Assembly (NCBI GenBank): GCA_019118685.1
Contig: DWYL01000096.1
Location: 1 to 49,395, forward strand
Reading direction: 5' to 3'
From: Candidatus Blautia merdipullorum
GTDB taxonomy: Bacteria; Bacillota; Clostridia; Lachnospirales; Lachnospiraceae
DNA length: 49,395 bases
The first letter of the stretch is position 1; every line of letters starts with the position of its first letter. Shown here piece by piece: positions 20,782 through 28,645 of the stretch. The notes beneath the pieces are model-generated. The model saw only the letters and a program-made list of their open reading frames with translations. It searched no databases and was not told the origin of the DNA. A program made the position numbers and the translations under genes.

Positions 20782-21852
20782 TTAAACCTGATTTTCAATT
20801 TTTTCCAAAGCCTCTTTCAGCTTTGCCTGTTCTTCCCGGGAAAGATCCGTATTGCCCAGGACTTCCCGAAGGGTCCGGTTATCTGCCATAAGGAAGAAAC
20901 CTTCCATCCCTTCTCTTCTGGTGATCTCTCCCGCCGCAGGCCCTATGCTGTCTGCCACCTGCTGCCGGTGACAAGTAAGCCAGTCCAGGAAAGATCCCAT
21001 AACATCCGCCCCTTTTTCATGCCGCCGCAGATAGCCCAGGGTGCATTCCAGAGAAAGATAGTCCTCATAATCTCCTGTCACATGTCTGGGGCAGGCAGGG
21101 GCTGTCATTGTTTTTTCCCCGAAATCTCCCAGAATATCTCTCAGCCATGCAATGCAGTCATCTGTCCACCGGGGAACCCGGCTGCACAGATGAGAATCCC
21201 TATACTGTACAGAGGTATCTCCTGTAGAAAATCCATGGGGCCCGTAGGCATAGATATGACTTTCAAAAGAAACTCCGTTTTTCGCCAGAGCCGTGACAAA
21301 AGACAGAGAGTTCTGTATGGGAACCACACTGTCATCCCTGGTAGCAAAGACAAAGCAGGGGCAGGTACGCCTGTCCACAGCCGCCACCGCATCCGGCGCC
21401 GTCTTTTCACATTTTTCCACAGTTTCTTTTTCTGTCACCGCATACCCCAGAACCGCTGCCGCAGGTCTGTGTTCTGCCATAGTGGCCGCACAAGCCGCCA
21501 GATGACCTCCTGCAGAAAAGCCCAGCACTGCAACCTTGTCTTCATATACCTTCCATTCTTCCGCTCTGGCATGGATCAGTTCCATTGCCTTTTCATAATC
21601 TTCCAGAGGGTTTGGCCATCTGGCGTCTTTCCCTATGGAGTAGTTAAGGATAAACACCTGAAAACCGGCTTTCAAAAAAGCCATAGCCGGAGGATCCGCC
21701 TCCCGTTCAGAGCAGTACTGGTAGCCTCCTCCGGGAATGATCAGCATTCCCGGCCGCGCTGAAATATAGTCAAATCTTCCCCCTGTCTCCTGAAGATAAG
21801 CAGTAAGGGTTACATTTCTCTCTTCGTTTAACGTGATCTTTTCTGTCCTCAT
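20782..21852 (-). CDS. Alpha/beta-hydrolase esterase (carbohydrate esterase type)
   Basis: An alpha/beta-hydrolase of the BD-FAE/acetyl-esterase type, probably removing acyl groups from oligosaccharides. Visible are the oxyanion-hole PGGGY (40-44), the nucleophile Ser113 in GFSAGG, Asp174 in ATRDDSVVP and His206 in GPHGFS. The catalytic domain ends near residue 245. About 95 more residues form a helical extension not typical of the family, similar to that of the nearby GH3 enzyme. It starts 10 bp after the FGGY kinase stop and is co-transcribed with it. Confidence 0.82.
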   Translation of the reverse strand: MRTEKITLNEERNVTLTAYLQETGGRFDYISARPGMLIIPGGGYQYCSEREADPPAMAFLKAGFQVFILNYSIGKDARWPNPLEDYEKAMELIHARAEEWKVYEDKVAVLGFSAGGHLAACAATMAEHRPAAAVLGYAVTEKETVEKCEKTAPDAVAAVDRRTCPCFVFATRDDSVVPIQNSLSFVTALAKNGVSFESHIYAYGPHGFSTGDTSVQYRDSHLCSRVPRWTDDCIAWLRDILGDFGEKTMTAPACPRHVTGDYEDYLSLECTLGYLRRHEKGADVMGSFLDWLTCHRQQVADSIGPAAGEITRREGMEGFFLMADNRTLREVLGNTDLSREEQAKLKEALEKIENQV

Positions 21853-21862
21853 TTCCGTCCTC

Positions 21863-23470
21863 TTATCGTCCCTTCAAATGGTCCACAGCCGCTCTCTCTA
21901 TAGCCAGTCCTTCTTTATATCTCACCATAAATTCGTCAAAGCCTTTTACATCTTTTTCATCCGGCTGTACTTCTACGCCTTCCTCTCCTGCAAAGACCTT
22001 GTTGTCCAGATATTCTTCCAGAGTCTCTCCCTCTTCCTTATGGATAAGGTAAGACGCCAGCACTGCAATTCCCCAGGCGCCTCCTTCTCCTGCGGTCTCC
22101 ATAACCGTCACAGGAGTGTCGATAGCGGCAGCCAGGATATTCTGTCCCACTCCCTTTGTTTTGAAAAGACCTCCATGGCCCAGGATCTTATCCAGTTTCA
22201 CTCCTTCTTCTTTCAAAAGGATGTCCATACCTGTCTTTAAAGCTCCAAGGGAGGTAAAAAGGTTGACTCTCATGAAGTTCGCCAGATTAAATCTGCTCTC
22301 CGGAGTACGGACAAAGAGAGGACGTCCCTCTTCGAATCCGGTGATATGCTCTCCTGAGAAATAATTGTAAGCCAGCAGTCCGCCGCAGTCTGCATCCCCT
22401 TCCATTGCTTTTCTGTAAAGGGTTCCGAAAAGCTGATTCATATCTACCTGAATGCCCATGGCTTCGGAATATTCTTTGAAGATGCCCACCCAGGCATTTA
22501 AGTCTGAAGTACAGTTATTGCAGTGTACCATAGCCACCAGATTTCCTGTAGGCGTAGTTACCAGATCGATCTCCGGATAAACTTTGGACAGTTCTTTTTC
22601 CAGAACGACATTAGCGAATACAGAAGTTCCTGCGGATACATTTCCTGTTCTCTGGGCTACACTGTTGGTAGCCACCATTCCTGTCTCTGCATCTCCTTCC
22701 GGAGGGCAGAAAGGAACTCCCGCTTCCAGTTTGCCGGTGGTATCCAGCATTTTTGCCCCTTCCTCTGTAAGGCGGCCGGCTTCTTCTCCTGCCAGGAGTA
22801 CCTTTGGAAGGATCTCATGAAGCTTCCAGGGATAGCCGTAAGGAGCGGCCAGGTCTTCGAACTGCTCCATTCTCTTCTGGTCATAATCTTTAAGATTCAT
22901 ATCCACCGGGAACATACCGGAAGCTTCTCCTACTCCCAGCACCTTTTCCCCTGTCAGTTTCCAGTGTACATAACCCTCCAGAGTGGTCATAAAGGCAATG
23001 TCCTTTACATGCTCTTCTTTGTTCAGCATAGCCTGATACAGATGGGCAATGCTCCACCGCTGGGGAATATGGTAGGCAAACAGTTCTGTCAGCTCCTCAC
23101 TGGCTTTTTCTGTCATGGTATTTCTCCATGTACGGAAAGGCACCAGCAGATTTCCCTCCTTATCAAAAGGCATATAGCCATGCATCATGGCGCTGAATCC
23201 CACAGCTCCCAGTTTCGTGATCTCTGCTCCGTACTTTTCCTTCACGTCTCTCGCCATATCCTGATAGCTGTCCTGAATGCCTGTCCAGATAGCCTCCTCG
23301 CTGTAGGTCCAGATATTGTTTACATACTGGTTCTCCCACTCATGACTTCCTGATGCGATAGGCTGGTTCTCCTCGTTTACCAGCACGGCCTTGATCCTGG
23401 TGGAACCCAGTTCAATCCCCAGTACGGCTCTGCCTTCCTCAATTACTTGTTTGTTCTTCTCTGCGCTCAT
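21863..23470 (-). CDS. FGGY-family carbohydrate kinase
   Basis: A sugar kinase of the FGGY group (xylulo-, ribulo-, rhamnulo-, glycerokinase relatives). The N-terminal ATPase-fold motif [17 protein letters not shown] is at about 14-30. [11 protein letters not shown] and the C-terminal phosphate-binding [15 protein letters not shown] are also seen. At 535 residues it matches the family's usual size. The sequence does not match a classic xylulokinase closely enough for me to name the substrate. Start at 23470 follows AGGAGG. It is the first gene of a two-gene unit with the esterase. Confidence 0.83.
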   Translation of the reverse strand: MSAEKNKQVIEEGRAVLGIELGSTRIKAVLVNEENQPIASGSHEWENQYVNNIWTYSEEAIWTGIQDSYQDMARDVKEKYGAEITKLGAVGFSAMMHGYMPFDKEGNLLVPFRTWRNTMTEKASEELTELFAYHIPQRWSIAHLYQAMLNKEEHVKDIAFMTTLEGYVHWKLTGEKVLGVGEASGMFPVDMNLKDYDQKRMEQFEDLAAPYGYPWKLHEILPKVLLAGEEAGRLTEEGAKMLDTTGKLEAGVPFCPPEGDAETGMVATNSVAQRTGNVSAGTSVFANVVLEKELSKVYPEIDLVTTPTGNLVAMVHCNNCTSDLNAWVGIFKEYSEAMGIQVDMNQLFGTLYRKAMEGDADCGGLLAYNYFSGEHITGFEEGRPLFVRTPESRFNLANFMRVNLFTSLGALKTGMDILLKEEGVKLDKILGHGGLFKTKGVGQNILAAAIDTPVTVMETAGEGGAWGIAVLASYLIHKEEGETLEEYLDNKVFAGEEGVEVQPDEKDVKGFDEFMVRYKEGLAIERAAVDHLKGR

Positions 23471-23522
23471 GTAAAAACCTCCTGTTTTCCCTTTTACGTC
23501 TGGTTAAGACTTACTACTTTAC

Positions 23523-23556
23523 ATTATAGTGCTTGTATGCTTGTCAATCTACTTGT
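23523..23556 (-). promoter_or_regulatory. Control region of the FGGY kinase gene
   Basis: The minus strand has TTGACA (23547-23542) and TATAAT (23528-23523), but only 13 bp apart, so they do not form a normal promoter pair. Three CTTGT repeats on the plus strand (23532, 23540, 23552) overlap this stretch and may bind a regulator that makes up for the poor spacing. Confidence 0.4.
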
Positions 23557-23559
23557 TTT

Positions 23560-25089
23560 TTATGACTCCAGCAAACTCTCTTCCTTCCTGCATTCTTCCA
23601 GAAGCTTTTCCTCCTCCTTCCGGTACAAAAGTTTCCCGCTCCACTTCAGATACAGAGGACTTTCGTGGATGCTGAGAAAGTCCATAGCCTTGTCGTCCTG
23701 AGTCAGACCCGATACAAAAAGCACCATTTCCTGGCTGTCCCCAAAGGCAGTCTCCACAAAAGAGAACCCTCTCTGTGTCTGTTTCAGGAGCTTCTCGATC
23801 TCCCGTCCTCTTTTCTCCCTTTCTCCGGCGAAATAGCCCTTTATTTTCTCGAAGCCTTCTGTCCCGTTCTGCACATGTTCCTTTTTCAGGTTCAGATAAT
23901 ATCCTTCCAGCTTTCCGATCACCCAGTTTTCTTTCCGGATCTCTTTTTCCCTCATCAGCCCGGCCTCTGTCTTTACTTCCAGACTGTTTTTCCGGTTCCT
24001 GATAAAAGCTTTAATATCCTCAGTCTCTTTATGATCCCGGATATAGCCTTTCAGATATCCCAGGGCTTCATGAAGGGCTGTAAGGTTTTCTTCTTTTTTG
24101 GCAAAACCCGTGAACTCTGTATGAAGGGCTCCCAGGAGCAGATTCACCACTGTAAACCGCTCTTCAAAACCGCCTTTTCCGGCCATATCCCCTTTTTCCC
24201 GGTATTCCTCATCGGAAAGCCTTCCTTCCAGCATCTCTGAGATCCCATAGTCTGTGCCGTACTTCCGGTACAGCTGGTAGTAAGCGGCAAAATCTCTGGC
24301 TGTCTCTTCTTTCTGAAGGTACTGGCTCACCAGAGATTCTGTCACCGGGATCTGAAACTCTTCATAGCTTTTCAGAATTTCCGACAGATCTTCCCAGCCC
24401 CTGGCAGTGACGAAAAATTTCCCGTCTACTGTATTTTCCACAGTATAAAAATTTTCCTTCTTTATCCTCAGGTAAGACAGCACTGCCTCGTGGACTTCCT
24501 GACGGCAGGCATATTCCATCCATACGTCACAGTCTGCCTCCACATCGATCTTCCGCACCCGGTCCAGAGTCACAATGTCAAACTCCCGTACAGACTTATT
24601 ATACTGAGGAGGATTTCCCGCAGCTACGATCACCCAGCCCCGGGGCACCTTATGGCTTCCGAAAGTTTTATTCTGAAGAAACTGGAGCATAGTAGGCGCC
24701 AATGTTTCTGACACGCAGTTGATCTCATCAATAAAAAGGATCCCCTCCTTTTTTCCGGTTTCTTCCATGCACTGATATACTGATGCGATGATCTCACTCA
24801 GGGTATACTCCGTCACACTGACCTCTTTTCCCTGATACACCTTTGATTCAATATGGGGAAGGCCGATAGCGCTCTGCCGGGTATGGTGGGTGATGGTATA
24901 GGCCACCAGGCCCACTCCGCATTCTGCAGCCGCCTGCTCCATAATGGCGGTCTTTCCGATTCCCGGAGGCCCCATAAGGAGGATGGGTCTCTGCCTTACC
25001 AGAGGAAAGGTATAGCATCCCTGGTCATCCTTTTTGTTGTATGCGCGGATCGTATTGATAATCTCTGTTTTTGCCTCTTTTATATTCAT
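23560..25089 (-). CDS. MoxR-type AAA+ ATPase
   Basis: A AAA+ ATPase of the MoxR/RavA group, which usually remodels or activates partner proteins together with a VWA-domain protein. Walker A GPPGIGKT is at 40-47 and Walker B LFIDEIN around D121/E122, followed by sensor region VAAGNPPQYN. The ~250 residues after the AAA+ module are charged and helical with no recognised domain. Its ATG overlaps the stop of the VWA-like gene by 4 nt (ATGA), so the two are translationally coupled. Confidence 0.85.
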   Translation of the reverse strand: MNIKEAKTEIINTIRAYNKKDDQGCYTFPLVRQRPILLMGPPGIGKTAIMEQAAAECGVGLVAYTITHHTRQSAIGLPHIESKVYQGKEVSVTEYTLSEIIASVYQCMEETGKKEGILFIDEINCVSETLAPTMLQFLQNKTFGSHKVPRGWVIVAAGNPPQYNKSVREFDIVTLDRVRKIDVEADCDVWMEYACRQEVHEAVLSYLRIKKENFYTVENTVDGKFFVTARGWEDLSEILKSYEEFQIPVTESLVSQYLQKEETARDFAAYYQLYRKYGTDYGISEMLEGRLSDEEYREKGDMAGKGGFEERFTVVNLLLGALHTEFTGFAKKEENLTALHEALGYLKGYIRDHKETEDIKAFIRNRKNSLEVKTEAGLMREKEIRKENWVIGKLEGYYLNLKKEHVQNGTEGFEKIKGYFAGEREKRGREIEKLLKQTQRGFSFVETAFGDSQEMVLFVSGLTQDDKAMDFLSIHESPLYLKWSGKLLYRKEEEKLLEECRKEESLLES

Positions 25090-26405
25090 AACTCTTCCTC
25101 TTGTTTCCCTGTCTTTGCCGGTACGATCAATTTATAGGCCCAGTCCGGCACCCGGTCCATTCTGGCGTTGTTCTCCAGAAATACAAAAGCCGTCTCATAT
25201 TCCGGCCTGCTCTGGGGATAGATGCCGTCTCCGTCTGTAAAATAAATAAGGGCTTTCAGGTTCCTGATTTCTTTCTTTTCCTGCTGCCGGCTGATATACT
25301 GGAATACCGGCCGGAAATCCGTGCCTCCTCTGCCATGGATTTTAATGTTTTTGCTGTAAGCCTTCCACTCTTCCTCAGAATGGATCACCTTCACATCCTG
25401 GATGCAGCTGTCGCACTGGATCAGGTATACCTTCATTTTTCTGAAAAAATTTTCCTTCTCCTCCAATATCCGGTAGGTCTCTCCCAGAAATCCCCGGACT
25501 GTTTCCTCTGAACAGGAGCTGGAAGTATCAATAGCAATGACCAGCTCTTCCAGGCGGTTGACTTCTTTGTATTCCAAAGGCTCGATAAGGGGCGTATTTC
25601 CATACCGCTCCATGCCCAGGTTATAAAAAATATAGTCAAAGCTTTCCGTATCCAGTTCCACCTCTTCTCTGGGCACTGCAAAGCGTTTCAGAAATTTCCG
25701 GTAATCAAACTTTCCCTGGGGCCGGGCTTCCATTTCTTCCACCCCAGAGCCTTTCTGGGTGCCTGCCCGTTTCTTTCTCTGCTGCTTTTTCTGTCCTGTC
25801 AGAGAACGGAGCTCCTCCCATTTTTTCCGGGTCCCCGCTCCTTTTTTCTCTCTTTTTTCCTTTACCCAGAATCTGTGATCGTCAAAGGAAAAAGACAGGC
25901 AGAGTTCTTGAGAGCTATAAGGAAACCGCCCTCCTGCCAGCATATAGTAAAGTTTCTCTGCAGAAAGCTTCTGCTCCCGCAGGATCCAGAAGCACCGCTC
26001 CCGTACAGGATCTCTTCCGGCAGAGAGTCCCGGTATCTGTTCTCTTTCTATGATCTCTTCCACCCACATATCACAGGCCAGGTTCCACAGTCCCCGGTCT
26101 CCCTTTCCTCCTCCGGGAATGGTCTCTCCGTAAAAAGGGTGGAGATACAGGCAGTGGAGAAGGATATGGAGGTATCCTCTCAGGATAGTCCGGGGATTTT
26201 CCCCATATGTCCGGATCAGATAAGCAGGAGAGAAATAAAGGAATTCTCCGTCCGTTCCTATGGTTCCGGCCTTTTCATCCGGACAATATCTCAGACCGGC
26301 AAAAGCTCCGTCCAGATAAGGAAAATAAGAATACAGCTCATTCCGGCAGTTCTGGAGGATCCGGATTCCCAGGTCCTCCCGGCGTTTTTGTTTTTCCCTG
26401 TCCAT
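25086..26405 (-). CDS. VWA-like protein with a putative metallopeptidase domain (DUF2201-type)
   Basis: A 439-residue protein. The N-terminal half resembles the putative metallopeptidase domain that precedes some VWA-like domains: it has HILLHCLYLH (His80, His84, His89), a possible metal site. A basic linker (KKQQRKKRAGTQ region) leads to a VWA-like domain with the MIDAS start Asp293 in AIDTSSSCS and HGRGGTDFRP later. Such proteins pair with MoxR ATPases. I chose the ATG at 26405 over the track's GTG at 26414 because CAGGTGA is spaced for the ATG. It is preceded by the small helical gene (15 bp) and overlaps the MoxR gene. Confidence 0.8.
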   Translation of the reverse strand: MDREKQKRREDLGIRILQNCRNELYSYFPYLDGAFAGLRYCPDEKAGTIGTDGEFLYFSPAYLIRTYGENPRTILRGYLHILLHCLYLHPFYGETIPGGGKGDRGLWNLACDMWVEEIIEREQIPGLSAGRDPVRERCFWILREQKLSAEKLYYMLAGGRFPYSSQELCLSFSFDDHRFWVKEKREKKGAGTRKKWEELRSLTGQKKQQRKKRAGTQKGSGVEEMEARPQGKFDYRKFLKRFAVPREEVELDTESFDYIFYNLGMERYGNTPLIEPLEYKEVNRLEELVIAIDTSSSCSEETVRGFLGETYRILEEKENFFRKMKVYLIQCDSCIQDVKVIHSEEEWKAYSKNIKIHGRGGTDFRPVFQYISRQQEKKEIRNLKALIYFTDGDGIYPQSRPEYETAFVFLENNARMDRVPDWAYKLIVPAKTGKQEEEL

Positions 26406-26420
26406 GTGGCTCACCTGCTT

Positions 26421-26849
26421 TCAAAGGGAAAAATCCCTGTCCTTAAATCCCTTTTTCTCTTTTTTCAAGTGAAGAAGCCATACCAGAGAGGCGGTTTTCC
26501 CTTTCTGTCTGGCGATCCGGATAAAATTATCCAGATTTTTTTCTTCCAGCCACCCCAGTTTCTCCAGTTTCTCCAGTTTTTCCACGCCGTCTTCCTCTAT
26601 GACCGCCTCTACAGCCGGGCGGATCCTGCCTTTCAGATATTTTCCGTAGGCCTCCCTTTCTTCCGGCTCTGCCTGAGGGAGAAAAAAACCCCGGAGGGCC
26701 ACTGCCAGGCGTACAGGCTCCTGTCTGGTTGCAGTAAATTTTTTATAAAGCTTCCTGGCCTCCTCCTCCGGTTCTCTGGTCTGAGCCTGTTCCTGGAGGG
26801 CTTTGGAGACTACCTCAACATTCATCTGGAACTTTTCACTGTCCTTCAT
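26421..26849 (-). CDS. Small helical protein of the MoxR-VWA operon, function unknown
   Basis: A 142-residue protein that I do not recognise as a named family. It is charged and helical, with a short tandem EKLEKLEKLG stretch (~95-104) and an ankyrin-like end (NLDNFIRIARQKGKTASLVWLLHLKK). The start has a strong AAGGAGGAG site. It lies 15 bp upstream of the VWA-like gene on the same strand, so it is probably a third component of that system, perhaps an adaptor or substrate. Confidence 0.7.
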   Translation of the reverse strand: MKDSEKFQMNVEVVSKALQEQAQTREPEEEARKLYKKFTATRQEPVRLAVALRGFFLPQAEPEEREAYGKYLKGRIRPAVEAVIEEDGVEKLEKLEKLGWLEEKNLDNFIRIARQKGKTASLVWLLHLKKEKKGFKDRDFSL

Positions 26850-27106
26850 TCTTCTCCTCCTTTAAGATATCAAAACAGTCTACATCTTCATCTACCAGAA
26901 ATACATGTTTCTGTTCACTAAAAGCAGAAAGGCCAGAAGAGCCGCCTGTCTCTGTCTTCCCTCATCAGAAGGAGAAGACTTTTTAAACTGGAGCACTGCC
27001 ACTCTTTTCCTGTTGGCCAAAAGGCCGATGGCTACTTTCGCTCCCACATGATGGTATATCCCTGCCAGTTCTGCCATAGGATCGACTTCTACCTTATAGT
27101 TTAACT
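26836..27106 (-). pseudogene. Broken remnant of a UbiD-like decarboxylase
   Basis: On the minus strand one frame encodes VEVDPMAELAGIYHHVG and RVAVLQFKKSSPSDEGR then QAALLAF, and then diverges. The next frame picks up SEQKHVFLVDEDVDCFD, which matches the acidic VVDEDVD-F motif near the C-terminus of UbiD-family prenyl-FMN decarboxylases. A frameshift near 26930 therefore separates two halves of one motif run. The family is about 450 residues; only ~85 remain, with most of the middle and the end missing. The second frame ends inside the start of the next gene. I read this as a degraded remnant, and the UbiD match is from memory of the motif only. Confidence 0.5.
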
Positions 27107-27131
27107 TCTTTCCCCGGCATAATCAATTTAA

Positions 27132-27293
27132 AAAAACAGGAAACGCCATATTAAACAATATCGAGAATATTTATATATTTTATGCGAATTTGTCGAGCAC
27201 AGCTTTGAGACCATAGGCTCAAAGTGGCGCAGACTGAGCAATAAAATATATAAATATTCCTGACATATGTTTAATATGGCGTTCCCTGTTTTT
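27132..27293. repeat. Structured intergenic repeat, copy A
   Basis: A ~162-bp palindromic element. The outer arms (26 bp, 25 matching) begin AAAAACAGG and end CCTGTTTTT, with CGCCATATTAAACA inside. A second stem (19-20 bp, perfect, AATATTTATATATTTTAT) follows, and the centre holds a CTTTGAG/CTCAAAG hairpin. It has no ORF. The minus strand of this copy aligns along its whole length to the plus strand of copy B at 37527-37679. It begins 6 nt after the dnaJ stop codon. The gene-less stretch 26850-27299 is filled by this element and the UbiD remnant. Confidence 0.88.
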
Positions 27294-27299
27294 GTTTAT

Positions 27300-28355
27300 T
27301 TAGGCTGCGCTCCCTCTCCCGGAGCTTCGCCTTCCGCAGGCCCGGTCGAATTCTTTCAGCTTTTCTTTTGCCTCCTGGCTTACATGCTGAGGAACCTGAA
27401 TTTCGATCTGGGCATATTGATCTCCCTTTACAGAAGGATCCTTCATAGAAACGATACCTTTTCCTTTCAGGCGGATCTTCATTCCTGACTGGATTCCTTC
27501 TCTGATCTTACATACAACATTGCCATAAATGGTAGGCACTACCGCTTCTCCCCCCAGCACCGCGGTGCTGAAAGGAATCTTTACTGTAGTGTAGATATCC
27601 AGTCCTTTCCTCTCATATCCCGGCTTTTCTTCCACAGTTACCTGAAGGAGCAGATCTCCTGCCGCTCCGCCGTTGGCTCCAGGCATTCCCTTTCCTCTCA
27701 GACGGATACTCTTTCCTGTTTCGATTCCTGCCGGAATGTGGACTTCCAGTGACTGTACAGCGCCGGTAGACGGATCCTTCAGGCTGAGGACTTTCTTGCA
27801 GCCAAAGGCAGCCTCTTCAAAACTGATGATCACAGAGGCTGTCATATCTGCTCCCTTCTGAGAACGGCGGCCTCCATAGCTTCTTCCAAAGCCCCCGAAA
27901 TCTCCGCCAAAGTCCTGGCCGCCGAAGCCGCCAAAACCGCCTTTATCAAAACCGCTTCCTGAAAAGCCGCCGCTGCCCTGGCCATGGAACATGTCTCCGA
28001 ATATGTTCTTAAAAATATCGTCCATATCTCCCGGATCTCCCTGGAAATGATATTCCCGGTATCCCCCGCCAGGTCCTCCATAGCTGTAACTGCCTGAAGT
28101 CCCCGGACCGCCCTGGGAAGCGCCTCCGTCAAACGCCCCGCGACCGAACTGATCGTAAAGTTTTCTCTTTTTATCATCACTTAATACATTATAGGCTTCT
28201 GTAACTTCCTTAAACATCTCCTCGGCCTTAGGATTTCCGGCATTTGTATCCGGATGATATTTCTTTGCCAGTTTTCTGTAAGCCTTTTTAATGGCATTGG
28301 CGTCTGCATTCCTGTCAACACCTAAAACCTCATAATAATCTCTCTTTTTCTCCAT
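27300..28355 (-). CDS. DnaJ-family co-chaperone without zinc finger (CbpA-like)
   Basis: A J-domain co-chaperone that stimulates DnaK. The J domain (1-70) has the HPD motif at 34-36. A long Gly/Phe-rich linker (about 75-170) follows, then the two C-terminal substrate-binding beta domains. The four CxxCxGxG zinc repeats of true DnaJ are absent, so this is a type II (CbpA-like) protein of 351 residues. I use the ATG at 28355, spaced after GAGGGTGG, rather than the track's upstream GTG. No CIRCE element precedes it. No normal terminator follows; the structured repeat starts directly after the stop. Confidence 0.88.
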   Translation of the reverse strand: MEKKRDYYEVLGVDRNADANAIKKAYRKLAKKYHPDTNAGNPKAEEMFKEVTEAYNVLSDDKKRKLYDQFGRGAFDGGASQGGPGTSGSYSYGGPGGGYREYHFQGDPGDMDDIFKNIFGDMFHGQGSGGFSGSGFDKGGFGGFGGQDFGGDFGGFGRSYGGRRSQKGADMTASVIISFEEAAFGCKKVLSLKDPSTGAVQSLEVHIPAGIETGKSIRLRGKGMPGANGGAAGDLLLQVTVEEKPGYERKGLDIYTTVKIPFSTAVLGGEAVVPTIYGNVVCKIREGIQSGMKIRLKGKGIVSMKDPSVKGDQYAQIEIQVPQHVSQEAKEKLKEFDRACGRRSSGRGSAA

Positions 28356-28390
28356 TATAACCACCCTCTGCTATATACCTGCTATATGAA

Positions 28391-28428
28391 GCGCCTCCAT
28401 TCTGGACCAAAGATCCAAAGGGAGGCGC
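28391..28428 (-). promoter_or_regulatory. Hairpin in the dnaJ-like gene leader
   Basis: GCGCCTCC / GGAGGCGC inverted repeat with TGGA/TCCA pairing in the loop, about 35 nt before the dnaJ start codon and downstream of its promoter. There is no T-run directly after it on the minus strand, so I read it as a leader structure rather than a terminator. Confidence 0.5.
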
Positions 28429-28492
28429 TGTACTGAAATTTCCTTGTTTCGAAAAAGCCTCTCTGACAGACTATTTTCTTTGTTCTATTTGT

Positions 28493-28521
28493 AATATAAC
28501 ACTGCACTTTTCTTGTGTCAA
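28493..28521 (-). promoter_or_regulatory. Promoter of the dnaJ-like gene
   Basis: Minus-strand TTGACA (28521-28516), 17-bp spacer, TATATT (28498-28493), with a leader of about 130 nt. Confidence 0.83.
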
Positions 28522-28582
28522 GGTCTATTTATGATCACAGACATGATTTTATGGATTTTTAACATAAATAGCAAAAAAAGTA

Positions 28583-28612
28583 TTGTACCGTCAAAAACAG
28601 TAATGCTATAAT
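28583..28612 (+). promoter_or_regulatory. Promoter of the iron alcohol dehydrogenase gene
   Basis: TATAAT at 28607-28612 with a weak TTGTAC at 28583-28588 (18-bp spacer). An AAGGAGGG site follows before the ATG at 28646. Confidence 0.6.
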
Positions 28613-28645
28613 CTTTACATAATAATCAAAAAGGAGGGTTACACT

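Noticed and set aside
26555-26580. Tandem TTTCTCCAG repeats as a CRISPR or satellite
   Set aside because: They lie in frame in the 142-residue gene and encode the EKLEKLEKL stretch; there are only a few units and no spacers.
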